This document shows, one piece after another, positions 17,490 to 26,401 of a DNA stretch of 64,000 nucleotides. Every line of letters starts with the position of its first letter. Positions within the stretch are counted from its first letter, which is position 1. This stretch comes from CAVZCC01 sp963773765. GTDB taxonomy: Bacteria > Actinomycetota > Acidimicrobiia > Acidimicrobiales > Microtrichaceae. The stretch is from positions 248,001 to 312,000 of the forward strand of contig CAVZCC010000008.1 in assembly GCA_963773765.1 (NCBI GenBank), given 5' to 3'. The notes below the pieces were generated by a model. The model saw only the letters and a list, made by a program, of their open reading frames with translations. It did no database searches and was not told the origin of the DNA. Both the position numbers and the translations under genes were made by a program.

Positions 17490-17896
17490 ATCGCACGACG
17501 GCGCCGGCGAACGCCGGTCACGCGCAGCGGCTGCATCAACTCGATGCGGTTGCCGAACGGGTCGGTGGCGTAGACACGGTCGTAGCCGTCGAGTGGTTCG
17601 TCGTCGACCACGTCGTGGCCCGCTGCCGCGATCTCGCGTGCGAGTGCCCGCACGTCGTCGACGACGAAGGCCGGGTGGGCCTTCGTCGCCGGACGGAAGT
17701 CCGCGTCGACGCCCAGGTGCACCTTGAGTTCGCCCGACTCGAACCAGCAGCCCCCGCGAGCAGCGAGGTGAGCCGGCTTGGGGACGCGCGGGATCCCCAG
17801 CAGGCCTTCATAGAACGCGGCGGCGTCGTCCTCCCGTCCCGCCGGCATCGCCAGCTGCACGTGCTCGAGCCGCTTCACACCCACGGCATCCATCAT
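17249..17896 (-). CDS. VOC (glyoxalase/bleomycin resistance) superfamily protein with suspect C-terminus
   Basis: Residues 1-128 are a complete VOC domain: VKRLEHVQLAMPAGREDDAAAFYEGLLG at the start and DPFGNRIELMQP at the end. VOC proteins are small metal-dependent isomerases, dioxygenases or binding proteins; this one has no diagnostic substrate motif. The start is ATG 17896 (or 17893). After IELMQPL the family normally ends within a few residues, yet this frame runs 80 codons further, antisense through the SRPBCC gene, to 17249. That tail is probably spurious. A one-base indel near 17508 would bring a TGA into frame at once. I keep the literal open frame but trust only about 17500-17896. 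Confidence 0.7.
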   Translation of the reverse strand: MMDAVGVKRLEHVQLAMPAGREDDAAAFYEGLLGIPRVPKPAHLAARGGCWFESGELKVHLGVDADFRPATKAHPAFVVDDVRALAREIAAAGHDVVDDEPLDGYDRVYATDPFGNRIELMQPLRVTGVRRRRRAIQATPRWRASFCIVWRPSSTAPNPMTAARCSTVGWSCRSVSTVFPSACSSKVRVTRKRAGSSSTSEPWSITSRSSGTTSR

Positions 17897-18042
17897 GCCT
17901 CCCGCGCCCGTCCCGGACCGCCGGGGCCGGACAACCCCTGGTCGGCGACCAGCGGCCGACGCGGGCGTGGTCGCGCCCGGATTCGTTGCGGTCGGAATGG
18001 CCACAGCAGAATGCTCCCTGTCCCTGATCAGGAGGACCGGTC

Positions 18043-19524
18043 GTGAACGACATCGTGGTCGCCGGCGTGGCGCAGCGCACCAACCGCATCAGCAGCCTGG
18101 TCGACTCCGTCGCCCCGCTCGAGATGCTGTTGGAGGTGGGCTCGGCCGCCGTCGCCGGCGCCGGGGGGACGGACCCGGGCCGGTTGGTCGACGCCATCGT
18201 CGTGGTCCCGGTCCCCATGTGGACGCCCAGCGATCCGGCCGCCACCATCGCGGCCGGGCTCGGGCTGGATCCGCGTGAGTCCTGGACCACCGCGGAGGGC
18301 GGCGAGGCCGGCATCGCGGCGCTGAACTGGGCTGCGGGACGGATCGCCGCCGGTGAGCTGCGGGGCGTGCTGATCACCGGCGCCAACACCATCCGCACCC
18401 TGGAGCTGGCCGGGCGCGAGGACGCCCCACCGGACTGGATCCAGGTGGAGGACCGCGACGGCCCGCAGCTGGGCCTGCAGCGCGACGGCCACTCCGCACT
18501 GGAGGCCGCCGCGGGCCTGGACCGGCCCGCCCACGTCTACCCCGTGATCGAGAACGCGTTGCGGGCGGCACACGGGAGGACCATCGCGGACCACCAGCGG
18601 TTCCTGGGCGACCTGTTCGCCCCGTTCACCGAGGTGGCGGCCACCAACCCCCACGCATGGTTCCCGTTCCGGCGCACGCCGGACGAGCTGTCGGTGCCGG
18701 GACCCGGCAACCGGATGATCGCGTTCCCCTACACCAAGCTGCTGAACGCGGTCCTGGCCACCGACCAGGCCGCGGCGCTGTTCGTGGCGGACCGCTCGGA
18801 GCTGGAGGCGCTCGGTGCCGACCCCGACCGGCTCGTCAGCTGGTGGGGCGGAGCCGAGGACCGCGAGACCGCCTGGTGCGTCAGCTCCCGCCCCGACATC
18901 GCGGCCTGCCCGTCGATGGCCTCGGCCCATGACCGGACCCTGGCCATGGCGGGCACCGACGTCCACGGCATCGCCCGGTTCGACCTCTACAGCTGCTTCC
19001 CGGCCGCGGTGGAGATGGCGTGCGACGTGCTGGGCCTGGACCCGTTCGACCCCCGCGGGCTGACCATGACCGGCGGGCTCCCCTATGCCGGAGGCCCGGC
19101 GTCGGCCTACACGCTGCACTCGGTCGCGGCGATGGTGGACCACCTCCGCGAGCACCCCGGGGACCTCGGCCTGGTCACCGGCAACGGCTGGTACCTCACC
19201 AAGCACTCCTCCGCGGTGCTCGGGGCCCGGCCCCGGCCGGCCGACCTGCCCCCGGAGGCGCCGCCCAGCACGTTGCACCAGGACGTGCGGCCGGTGGTGG
19301 AGCGGGCCGGTCCGGCGACGATCGTCTCCTACACGGTGCTGCACGACCGGGCCGGCGATCCGGAGGCGGCGGTCGCGATCCTGGAGTTCGCCGACGGCGC
19401 CCGGACGGTGGCCCGGATGGAGGCTGCGCCCCCGGACCTGGCCGACCTGGAAGCACAGGAGCTGGTCGGGGCCCGGGCCACGGTCACCCCCGCCGACGGA
19501 CCGGCCCGCTTCGACCTGGCCTGA
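18043..19524 (+). CDS. Thiolase-like (acetyl-CoA acetyltransferase/SCP-x type) protein with C-terminal extra domain
   Basis: A 493-residue protein of the thiolase superfamily. It starts with NDIVVAGVAQRTNRIS and has thiolase landmarks VLITGANTIRTLELA and FDLYSCFPAAVEMACDVLGL, with a Cys and Ser near the expected active-site region. The C-terminal TMTGGLPYAGGPASAYTLHSVAAMV carries the conserved His-containing segment, and TGNGWYLTKHSSAVLG the later one. From about 400 a small domain follows, as in the actinobacterial thiolases with an additional C-terminal domain. It probably acts in acyl-CoA chemistry such as lipid or sterol side-chain breakdown. The classical catalytic Cys89 motif is not obvious, so activity is uncertain. 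GTG 18043 follows CAGGAGGA. Confidence 0.75.
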   Translation: MNDIVVAGVAQRTNRISSLVDSVAPLEMLLEVGSAAVAGAGGTDPGRLVDAIVVVPVPMWTPSDPAATIAAGLGLDPRESWTTAEGGEAGIAALNWAAGRIAAGELRGVLITGANTIRTLELAGREDAPPDWIQVEDRDGPQLGLQRDGHSALEAAAGLDRPAHVYPVIENALRAAHGRTIADHQRFLGDLFAPFTEVAATNPHAWFPFRRTPDELSVPGPGNRMIAFPYTKLLNAVLATDQAAALFVADRSELEALGADPDRLVSWWGGAEDRETAWCVSSRPDIAACPSMASAHDRTLAMAGTDVHGIARFDLYSCFPAAVEMACDVLGLDPFDPRGLTMTGGLPYAGGPASAYTLHSVAAMVDHLREHPGDLGLVTGNGWYLTKHSSAVLGARPRPADLPPEAPPSTLHQDVRPVVERAGPATIVSYTVLHDRAGDPEAAVAILEFADGARTVARMEAAPPDLADLEAQELVGARATVTPADGPARFDLA

Positions 19525-19542
19525 GGGCGACGCCGGCCCGGA

Positions 19543-20181
19543 TCAGCCCACCAGCGCGGCGAGCTCCGCCAGCGCGGCAGGCACGTCGGACCGCTGGGGG
19601 CCGATCAGCACCGACCGGATGCCGACGCGTTCGGCGCCCGACACGTTGCCGGGGGCGTCGTCCACGAAGACCGCGTCCGGCGCGTCCACGCCCAGGCGTT
19701 CCAGCGCCAGGTGGTAGATCCGCGGGTCCGGCTTGCGCAGGCCCACCTCTGAGGAGTCGACGACGTCGTCGAACAGCTCGTCCAGCGGGATCAGCGGACG
19801 CCAGAAGTCCTCGAACTCCTTGGCGTTGTTGGTCAGCAGTCCGGTGCGCAGGCCCCGGGTGCGGACGGAGCGGCAGAACTCCACCATCTCGGCCCGGACC
19901 TCGCTGCCGGACAGGGCCGAGAGCAGGTCGAAGGGGTCCAGGGCCTGGCCGCCGTCCGCGATCGACGCGGCCAGGATGGCGTCGCGTGCCTCCATGACGG
20001 TGATCTCACCCCGCTCCAGTCGGTGCCAGGGATGGTCGGTGTCCTGGTCGTAGGGGCCGAAGATCAGCCCCAGCATGTGGTCGGGGTCCAGCTCCCGGGC
20101 CTGGGCCGCCTCCACCAACGCGGTGAACGGCGAGTCGATGAACACACCGCCGAAGTCGAAGATCACTGCTCGGGTGGCCAC
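19543..20181 (-). CDS. HAD-superfamily (subfamily IA) phosphatase
   Basis: A 212-residue HAD hydrolase. Motif I is DFGGVFIDS near residues 9-17 (the second acidic residue of DxD is replaced by Gly, as in some epoxide-hydrolase-like and phosphatase HADs). Motif II is LLTNN near 115, motif III is the Lys in GLRKPDPRIYHLALERLG, and motif IV is VFVDDAPGNVSGA. The replacement at motif I makes phosphatase activity possible but not certain; it resembles the HAD-IA variant 3 family. GTG 20181 lies just downstream of the ligA stop (20183), so the two genes form one transcript. The substrate is unknown. Confidence 0.8.
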   Translation of the reverse strand: MATRAVIFDFGGVFIDSPFTALVEAAQARELDPDHMLGLIFGPYDQDTDHPWHRLERGEITVMEARDAILAASIADGGQALDPFDLLSALSGSEVRAEMVEFCRSVRTRGLRTGLLTNNAKEFEDFWRPLIPLDELFDDVVDSSEVGLRKPDPRIYHLALERLGVDAPDAVFVDDAPGNVSGAERVGIRSVLIGPQRSDVPAALAELAALVG

Positions 20182-20182
20182 G

Positions 20183-22345
20183 TCAACGCTCCTCGCCGGG
20201 CAGGCGGCCCGTCTCCAACAGGTGGTCGAACCCCGCCTCGTCCAGGACGGGGACGCCGAGGGACTCGGCCTTGGTCAGTTTGGACGCTCCGGGCTCCGCG
20301 CCCACCACCACGGCGAAGGTCTTCTTGGAGACGCTGCCCGGGGACTTGCCGCCGCGGGCCTTGATGGCGTCCTCCGCCCCCTCCCGGCTGTGGCCGGCGA
20401 GCGTGCCGGTCACCACCACGCTGCGACCGGCCAGGGTCTGGGGCAGGACCGACCGCTCCGGACCCCGCGTGTTGACCCCCGCTGCCACCAGGCGGCCCAC
20501 CAGCTCCCGGTTGGCGGGATCGGCGAAGAAGGCGTGGACGGACTCGGCGATGACCGGCCCCACGCCGTCCACCCCGTTCAGGTCGTCGACGGAGGCGTCC
20601 ATCACGGCGTCCAGGCTGCCCAGGCCGGCCGACAGCGCCTCTGCCCCCGCGGAACCCAGGTGCACGATGTTGAGCCCGAACAGCAGGTTGGCCAGGGGTC
20701 GGGACCGCGACGCGTCGATGGCCCGCTGCAGGTTGGCGACCGACGTCTCGCCGTAGCCCTTGAGCTCCCGGATGGCGTCCATGTCCAGCGAGTAGATGCC
20801 GGCCACGTCCTCCAGGAGGCCCAGCTCCAGGAAGAGCGCCACCTGCTGCTCACCCAGGCCGTCGATGTCCATGGCTCCCCGGGAGGCGAAGTGGCAGATG
20901 CGGGCCCAGCGCTTCTGCGGGCAGTCGGGGTTGACGCACAGGGTCTGGGCCTCTCCCTCGGCCCGGACCAGGGGTCCACCGCACGCCGGGCACTCGGTGG
21001 GGAAGCGCCACTCCGGCAGGCCCTCGGGCCGCAGCTCCGGCACCGGGCCGACCACCTCCGGGATGACGTCGCCGGCCTTGCGCACGATCACCGTGTCACC
21101 GGGGCGCACGTCCTTGACCTTGACCTGGTCCTCGTTGTGGAGGGTGGCCAGTCCCACGGTGGAACCGCCAACGAACACGGGCTCCAGCACCGCGAACGGC
21201 GTGGCCTTGCCCGTGCGCCCGATGGAGACGTGGATGTCCCGGAGCAGGGTGGTGCGCTCCTCCGGCGGCAACTTGTAGGCGATGGCCCAACGGGGCGCCT
21301 TGGACGTGGACCCGAGCGCCTCCTGGACCGACAGGTCGTCCAGCTTCACCACCACGCCGTCGATCTCGTAGGGGAGCTCGTGGCGGTGCTCCACCCAGTG
21401 GGCGCAGAACGCGTACACGTCGTCCAGGGAGGTGACGACCTGGGTGACCGGGTTGACCGGCAGGCCCAGGCCGCCGAGCCAGTCCAATGCCCCGGAGTGG
21501 CTGGCCGGGGGGTCCTCCCCCACGACCTCGCCCAACTGGTAGCACCAGAAGTCCAGCCCCCGGCCCGCGGTGACCTCCGGGTCCTTCTGGCGCAGCGATC
21601 CCGCGCCGGCATTGCGGGGGTTGACCGGCACCGGCCGGCCCCGCCGACCCGCCGCCTCCGCCTCCGCGTTCTCCCGGGTGGTCTGCTCCTGGAGCCGGTG
21701 GAAGGCCGCGATGGGGAGGTACACCTCCCCCCGCACCTCCAGCACCGGCGGGGCAGCGGGGCCGAGCTGCCCGGGCACGCCGTCGATGCGGGACACGTTG
21801 GCGGTGACGTCCTCCCCGGTGCGCCCGTCTCCGCGGGTGGCGGCCTGGACGAACCGGCCGTGCTCGTAGCGCAGCGACATGGCCAGGCCGTCGATCTTGA
21901 GCTCACAGACGTAGCGGACGCCGTCCGCGGCCACGCCCTGGTCCGCCAGCTTGCGGGCCGTGCGCTCTCCCCACGCCCGCAGTTCGGCCTGGTCCATGGC
22001 GTTGTCCAGGCTCATCATGGGGACGCGGTGCCGGACGGGCGCGAACTGGCCGGAGGTCGGCCCGCCGACCTGTTGGGTGGGGCTGTCCGGCGTGATCAGG
22101 TCCGGATGGGCCGACTCCAGGGCCTGGAGCTCCCGGACCAGCAGGTCGTAGTCCGCGTCCGGGATGCTGGGCGCGTCCAGCTCGTAGTAGGCCCGGTTGT
22201 GGCGGCGGATCTCCGCACGGAGCCAGTCGATGCGCCCGGCGGGGTCCAGCTCCGGGTCCGGGCCCGCCGCCGCCACCGGCGAGGCCGGGGTCCCCTCCGG
22301 GGTGGCGTCAGGCATCCCCACGGGTCGCTTCTTGGAGGGCGGCAC
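20183..22345 (-). CDS. ligA: NAD-dependent DNA ligase LigA
   Basis: Seals nicks in DNA during replication and repair, using NAD+. The 720-residue length fits the family with an N-terminal extension of about 35 residues. Domains in order: Ia NAD-binding (RRHNRAYYELDAPSIPDADYD), adenylation with catalytic Lys150 in ELKIDG, OB fold (GDTVIVRKAGDVIPEVV), zinc finger (CPACGG with CVNPDCPQKR), helix-hairpin-helix (KGYGETSVANLQRAID) and C-terminal BRCT (SVVVTGTLAGHSREGAEDAI). It is intact, with no frameshift. It sits with gatCAB, mnmA and cysteine desulfurase as in mycobacteria, though here separated from gatC by about 14 kb. Confidence 0.97.
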   Translation of the reverse strand: MPPSKKRPVGMPDATPEGTPASPVAAAGPDPELDPAGRIDWLRAEIRRHNRAYYELDAPSIPDADYDLLVRELQALESAHPDLITPDSPTQQVGGPTSGQFAPVRHRVPMMSLDNAMDQAELRAWGERTARKLADQGVAADGVRYVCELKIDGLAMSLRYEHGRFVQAATRGDGRTGEDVTANVSRIDGVPGQLGPAAPPVLEVRGEVYLPIAAFHRLQEQTTRENAEAEAAGRRGRPVPVNPRNAGAGSLRQKDPEVTAGRGLDFWCYQLGEVVGEDPPASHSGALDWLGGLGLPVNPVTQVVTSLDDVYAFCAHWVEHRHELPYEIDGVVVKLDDLSVQEALGSTSKAPRWAIAYKLPPEERTTLLRDIHVSIGRTGKATPFAVLEPVFVGGSTVGLATLHNEDQVKVKDVRPGDTVIVRKAGDVIPEVVGPVPELRPEGLPEWRFPTECPACGGPLVRAEGEAQTLCVNPDCPQKRWARICHFASRGAMDIDGLGEQQVALFLELGLLEDVAGIYSLDMDAIRELKGYGETSVANLQRAIDASRSRPLANLLFGLNIVHLGSAGAEALSAGLGSLDAVMDASVDDLNGVDGVGPVIAESVHAFFADPANRELVGRLVAAGVNTRGPERSVLPQTLAGRSVVVTGTLAGHSREGAEDAIKARGGKSPGSVSKKTFAVVVGAEPGASKLTKAESLGVPVLDEAGFDHLLETGRLPGEER

Positions 22346-22386
22346 GGGCCGCAGGCTACCGCCCGGGTGTGACGGTCCCGACCCGG

Positions 22387-23214
22387 TCAGCCGGCGGCGC
22401 CGGGACCGGGGTGGAGGCTCGCAGCCAGCCGGTCGAACGTGGGGCGGAGCGCAAGGGTGTAGGTGTCCTCGATGGCCGGGTCCCGGTGGGCGGCCTGGGC
22501 CTCCCGCCGCAGGCGGTCGGCCATCACCGCCTCCATGGCCCGGCGGCTGGGGAAGGCGTTGAGGCGGACCTGGTCCCAGGTCCGGCCGTCCCCCACGATC
22601 GTTCCCTCCACGTCCATCCAGGCCACCGGCACCACACCGTGGGGAACGGCCCGGGCCGCGGCCTGCGCCTCGTAGGCCGACATGGCGGCACGGCCGCCGT
22701 CACCGGCGAAGCGCAGGACGTGCATGAGGTAGATGACGCCGTCGTCCGACGACGGTGGGTGCTCCACCGCGTCCCAGGACGGCCGGTCGGGCACCTCCGG
22801 GGTGCCGGCGGGGAGGCACCCCATCACGATGGTCGCGGCCATGCCCGCCTGCTTGTGGACGTGCTTGTCACGGAAGTCCCGGCGGGACTGCATCTCGATG
22901 AAGGACCGACGGGTGGGGTACCTGACGATCCCGATGCGGTCCCAGCGGGGCCCGGTGCCGAGGAACTGGTCCACCACGTCGCCCACGAACACCACCCGGG
23001 CGCCGATCTCCCTGAGCACGTCGACCGGGGCGTACCGGTCGTCGGCCTCCCGTCCGCTCACACCGGACTCGCCGTCCGCGTACTCGGCCTCGTCGCGGTA
23101 GTGCATCAGGTTGACCATCCACACCGGACCGTCGTCCTCCGGGGACACGGTGGACAGCGTCGTGGCGTAGTCCATGTCGATGGTTCCGTACGAGAGGGCG
23201 GTGCGCTCGGCCAT
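22387..23214 (-). CDS. DUF1330-like tandem dimeric alpha/beta-barrel protein
   Basis: A 275-residue protein made of two ferredoxin-like (dimeric alpha/beta-barrel) modules. The first has VWMVNLMHYRDEAEY then WDRIGIVRYPTRRSFIEM. The second has GVIYLMHVLRFAGDG then WDQVRLNAFPSRRAMEAVM. Such domains occur in DUF1330 and EthD-like proteins, some of which act on quinones or steroids, but no catalytic residue can be named. There is no signal peptide. ATG 23214 follows a clean gap, and the gene is 41 bases upstream of ligA on the same strand. The internal duplication is visible by alignment of the two motifs. Confidence 0.65.
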   Translation of the reverse strand: MAERTALSYGTIDMDYATTLSTVSPEDDGPVWMVNLMHYRDEAEYADGESGVSGREADDRYAPVDVLREIGARVVFVGDVVDQFLGTGPRWDRIGIVRYPTRRSFIEMQSRRDFRDKHVHKQAGMAATIVMGCLPAGTPEVPDRPSWDAVEHPPSSDDGVIYLMHVLRFAGDGGRAAMSAYEAQAAARAVPHGVVPVAWMDVEGTIVGDGRTWDQVRLNAFPSRRAMEAVMADRLRREAQAAHRDPAIEDTYTLALRPTFDRLAASLHPGPGAAG

Positions 23215-23304
23215 GACCCGAGCCTATGGTTCTGGCACTCCAAGTGCCATGAGTTCACCACCGCTCGGTCGCGGCCACGCCGGGCCGCGTCGGACCGTCG
23301 CGGC

Positions 23305-24348
23305 TCAGGCGCCCAGGGAGAGGCGGGCCGCGATGGTCTGGCGCCGGACCCGGGACGAGATCGACGACACCAGGTCGATGACCCGCTCCGCCTGGCTCTC
23401 ACCGAAGTGGCCCAGGCCGTCGGCAGGCGACACCATGCAGCGGAGCCGGACCTGCATGGGGTCCAGCCCGCCGGCGACCAGGTCGCCCCACACCGCGGCC
23501 AGGCGGCGCCACAGGAGCTCCTCGCCCGTCCCCAGCGGCTGGTCCACCGGGACCGCGCCCCAGGCGATCCACCCGCCGCGTTCGAGCATGTCGCCCAATG
23601 CATCGACCCAGCCCAGCAGGCCGACGTCAGCCGGCGCGGACACCAGCGACACCCCCGAGGCCAGGATCGTCTCCCAGTCCGTGCGGCCGGGCACGTGGAT
23701 GCCGATCACCAACGCTCCCGGTGGTGCACCGCGGTCCAGTGCGTCCACCACGGGGTCGAGCAGGGAGCGGGTCTCCGAAGGTGCCAGGGGGAAGGTCGGG
23801 TGCATGGCCCCGATGAGGCCGGGCTCGGACAGCACCACCACGGCGACGGCCCCCGGGAGCGCGGACCGGGTGGCGGCCAGCACCGCGGCCGACCGCTGTT
23901 CCACCAGGCACCGGGCCAGGGCCGCGGCCCGGGGCATCGGCACGCCGGCGGCCCGGAGTGCGAGGGTGACGGTGACCGGCCCGAGCAGGCCGACCCGCAC
24001 GGGGCCGTCGTGCCCGGCTCCGCCGGCGGACCGGGACAGTTCGGACAGGAACCGACGCAGGGCCGCGAACGGCGCGCCGTCCACCGAGCCGCCCGCGACG
24101 GTGGCGTCCTCCAGCGATGGCAGCCGGGCCGGGTCCACCCGCAGCAGCCCCGGTGGCACCACCTCCACGCCGGCGAGCCCGTGGACGGCCTGGGTCAGGA
24201 GCGACTGGTCCGTGCCGGACAGGACCGGCGCGGTGGGGAACCTGGGGTGTGCCCTGAGGGCGAACGCGACGCCCGACTCGACGGTGCCGAACGGCACCGG
24301 GCCGACCGATGTGGCCAGACCGAACGGAAGTTCAACGCCACCCCCCAT
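23305..24348 (-). CDS. Cobalamin-independent methionine synthase-like (UROD/MetE fold) protein
   Basis: A 347-residue TIM-barrel protein of the UROD/MetE-like superfamily, resembling the short MetE-type protein encoded beside ligA and mnmA in mycobacteria (Rv3015c type). Visible pieces are GLATSVGPVPFGTVE at the N-terminus, VRVGLLGPVTVTLALRAAG in the middle, and a C-terminal QVRLRCMVSPADGLGHF. The last contains the Cys and Gly pattern near the zinc-binding part of MetE, but the full His-Glu-Cys-Cys zinc set is not evident. True methionine synthase activity is therefore doubtful. It is divergent from the membrane-protein gene at 24389, 40 bases away. Confidence 0.7.
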   Translation of the reverse strand: MGGGVELPFGLATSVGPVPFGTVESGVAFALRAHPRFPTAPVLSGTDQSLLTQAVHGLAGVEVVPPGLLRVDPARLPSLEDATVAGGSVDGAPFAALRRFLSELSRSAGGAGHDGPVRVGLLGPVTVTLALRAAGVPMPRAAALARCLVEQRSAAVLAATRSALPGAVAVVVLSEPGLIGAMHPTFPLAPSETRSLLDPVVDALDRGAPPGALVIGIHVPGRTDWETILASGVSLVSAPADVGLLGWVDALGDMLERGGWIAWGAVPVDQPLGTGEELLWRRLAAVWGDLVAGGLDPMQVRLRCMVSPADGLGHFGESQAERVIDLVSSISSRVRRQTIAARLSLGA

Positions 24349-24388
24349 GCACCCGTGCTAGCGGTGGCCTCCTCGGGCGCGCAAGTCT

Positions 24389-25274
24389 GTGCCCGTGCGT
24401 ACGACTCCCCTCACCTGGGTGACCCGCGTCCTGTGGTTCACCCTGCCCCTCACCCTCGGCGACCTGCTCGCCGACGCCGTCGCCGACCGGTCCTCCGCGG
24501 TGCGCCTGACCGCGGCCGTCCTGGCCTGGGGGCTGTGGGGGGCGGGCCTGGCCGCGTCGCTGGTCCCGCTCCCGGTGACCCTCACCCTCCTGCCGCGTCC
24601 TGGCCCCGGTGCCGGTCGTGGCCGGGGCCGTCGCCGCCGCCACCACCAGCCCCGGCCCGCTGGGGTGGGTGGGGCTGGTCACCGCAGCCGTCGCGTCGGT
24701 GACGGCCATGTCGTCCGAGGTCGGCGACTGGTTCGTGAACGGGTCGTCCTACGGCGACGAGCGCCGCATGCCGCTCCGGCCCCCGGCGGTCCTCCTGTTC
24801 GGCCCGGTCGAACTGCTGTGGGTCGTGACGGTGTGGCCGGTCCTGGCGGGCATCCTGCTCCTGGCCGGCGGGGCCTGGGCCGCGGGCGCCGTCCTCACCG
24901 CGGTGGGAGCGGTGACGGCGTGGTCCGGGTTCCGCACCCTGGCCCGCCTGGCCCGACGCTGGATCGTGTTCGTGCCGGCCGGGGTCACGCTGGTGGACGA
25001 CCTGGCCCTGGCCGAGCCGATCCTGTTCGCCCGGGCCCGCATCCTGCGCCTGGGCCCGGCCCCGGCCGACACCGACGCCCTGGACCTGTCCGCCGGCGCG
25101 ACCGGCCTGATCATGCAGGTGGACCTGGACGGGCCCCTGGACCTGGTGCCCGCGGTGCGGCGGGGCGGCACGGCGGAGACGGTGACGGCGACGTCGGTGC
25201 TGATGGCTCCGGGTCGTCCCGGCGCCATGCTGGCCCACGCCGAGGACCGACGCATCGCCGTCTCCCGGGCCTGA
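24389..25274 (+). CDS. Membrane protein of unknown function, one frameshift
   Basis: About 294 residues after correcting one indel near 24598, where LPVTLTLL continues as RVLAPVPVVAGAVAAATTSPGP in the next frame (an extra C in CTGCCGCG). The N-terminal half has several hydrophobic segments: WVTRVLWFTLPLTLGDLL, a second helix near 45-65, then WVGLVTAAVASVTAM and VELLWVVTVWPVLAGILLL. The C-terminal 110 residues form a soluble region, FVPAGVTLVDDLALAEPILFA and onward, that could be a PH-like domain. I do not recognise the family. GTG 24389 or 24395 may be the start. It converges on mnmA across a strong hairpin. Confidence 0.6.
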
Positions 25275-25281
25275 GGGCACC

Positions 25282-25342
25282 GACCGCCGCGACTCGGTGC
25301 ACCACGGACACGGGGACCTCCGTGCCCCGCGCCGCGGCGGTC
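25282..25342. terminator. Nested hairpin between convergent genes
   Basis: Outer arms GACCGCCGCG (25282-25291) and CGCGGCGGTC (25333-25342) pair perfectly. An inner stem CACGGA (25303-25308) with TCCGTG (25319-25324) also forms. It separates the membrane-protein gene (stop 25274) from mnmA (stop at 25341) and is probably a bidirectional terminator. Confidence 0.6.
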
Positions 25343-26399
25343 AGACGGCCAGGCCCCCGGCCAGGACGTGTTCCTCGCCGCCGTCGACGGACGACCGGTA
25401 CAGCACCACGCTCTGGCCCGGCGCGACCCGGCGCCGGGGCTGCGTCCAGCGCACCACGGCCCGGTCCCCGCCGACCGGTTCCACCGCTGCGGGCTCGGCC
25501 GGGCCGTGGGCGGAGCACTGGGCCAGGACCGCGCCCCCGGCGGGGTCGCCGGCCCACACGACGCGGTCCAGGACGACCTCGTCGCGGAGCAGTCGGCCGG
25601 GAGGTGCCACCGTGACGGTCGCGGCGGCCAGGTCCACGTCGACCACGAACCGCCGGTCCCCGCCACCGGCCAGCTCCAGGCCGCGGCGCTGGCCGATGGT
25701 CACCAGCTCCACCGCGTCGGTGCGGCCGACCTCCCGCCCGTCCTCGTCCACCACCCGCGCCGGGTGCAGCGCCATGCGCCCGCGCAGGAACGCCTCCCGG
25801 CCGTCGGCGCGGGTGATGAAGCACACGTCCTGGCTGTCCGGCTTGGCCGCCGTGCGCAGGCCGAGCCGGGCCGCGTGGGCCCGCACCTCGTCCTTGGTCA
25901 GGTGGCCGATCGGGAACAGCACCCGGTCCAGGTCCGGCCCGCTCAGCGGGTACAGCACGTAGGACTGGTCCTTGGCCCCGTCGGCGCCCCGGCCGATGCG
26001 GCGCGAGCCGTCGGCGGCGGTGACCACCCGGGCGTGGTGGCCCGTGGCCACCGCGTCGAACCCCAACAGCTCGGCCCGCCGCAGCAGCACGTCGAACTTC
26101 AGGTGCCGGTTGCACTCGATGCAGGGGTTCGGGGTGCGGCCCGCGGCGTGGTCGGCCACGTAGGGGTCGACCACGAACCGGTCGAACTCCTCGCCGAAGT
26201 TGAACACGTGGTGGTCCAGCGCCAACTGCGCGGCCGACCGTCGGGCGTCCTCGACGTCGGACACCGAGCAGCAGCCGGAGTCGCTGGCGCCGCCCCACAG
26301 CTTCATGGTCACGCCGACGACCTCGTGGCCCTCGGCGGCCAGGAGGGCGGCCGCGACCGACGAGTCCACCCCGCCCGACATCGCGGCCAGGACCCGCAC
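25341..26399 (-). CDS. mnmA: tRNA-specific 2-thiouridylase MnmA
   Basis: Adds sulfur to wobble uridine 34 of Lys, Glu and Gln tRNAs, using ATP and sulfur passed from a cysteine desulfurase. The 352-residue protein has the PP-loop SGGVDSS at residues 8-14. GVTMKLWGG and CCSVSDVEDARR follow, the first catalytic Cys in TPNPCIECNRHLKFD and the second in SQDVCFI, and a C-terminal beta-barrel (VTIGQRRGLELAGGG). GTG 26399 begins only two bases after the stop of the cysteine desulfurase, so sulfur donor and acceptor genes are coupled. The open frame extends upstream but is only antisense-like there. Intact. Confidence 0.96.
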   Translation of the reverse strand: MRVLAAMSGGVDSSVAAALLAAEGHEVVGVTMKLWGGASDSGCCSVSDVEDARRSAAQLALDHHVFNFGEEFDRFVVDPYVADHAAGRTPNPCIECNRHLKFDVLLRRAELLGFDAVATGHHARVVTAADGSRRIGRGADGAKDQSYVLYPLSGPDLDRVLFPIGHLTKDEVRAHAARLGLRTAAKPDSQDVCFITRADGREAFLRGRMALHPARVVDEDGREVGRTDAVELVTIGQRRGLELAGGGDRRFVVDVDLAAATVTVAPPGRLLRDEVVLDRVVWAGDPAGGAVLAQCSAHGPAEPAAVEPVGGDRAVVRWTQPRRRVAPGQSVVLYRSSVDGGEEHVLAGGLAV

Positions 26400-26401
26400 C
26401 C

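Noticed and set aside
17249..17500. Eighty-residue C-terminal extension of the VOC protein
   Set aside because: It is antisense to the SRPBCC gene, has no VOC similarity, and the family ends at IELMQP. A one-base indel near 17508 explains the missing stop.
23305..24348. Genuine cobalamin-independent methionine synthase
   Set aside because: The protein has half the length of MetE and I cannot find the full zinc-binding set, so only fold-level similarity is claimed.
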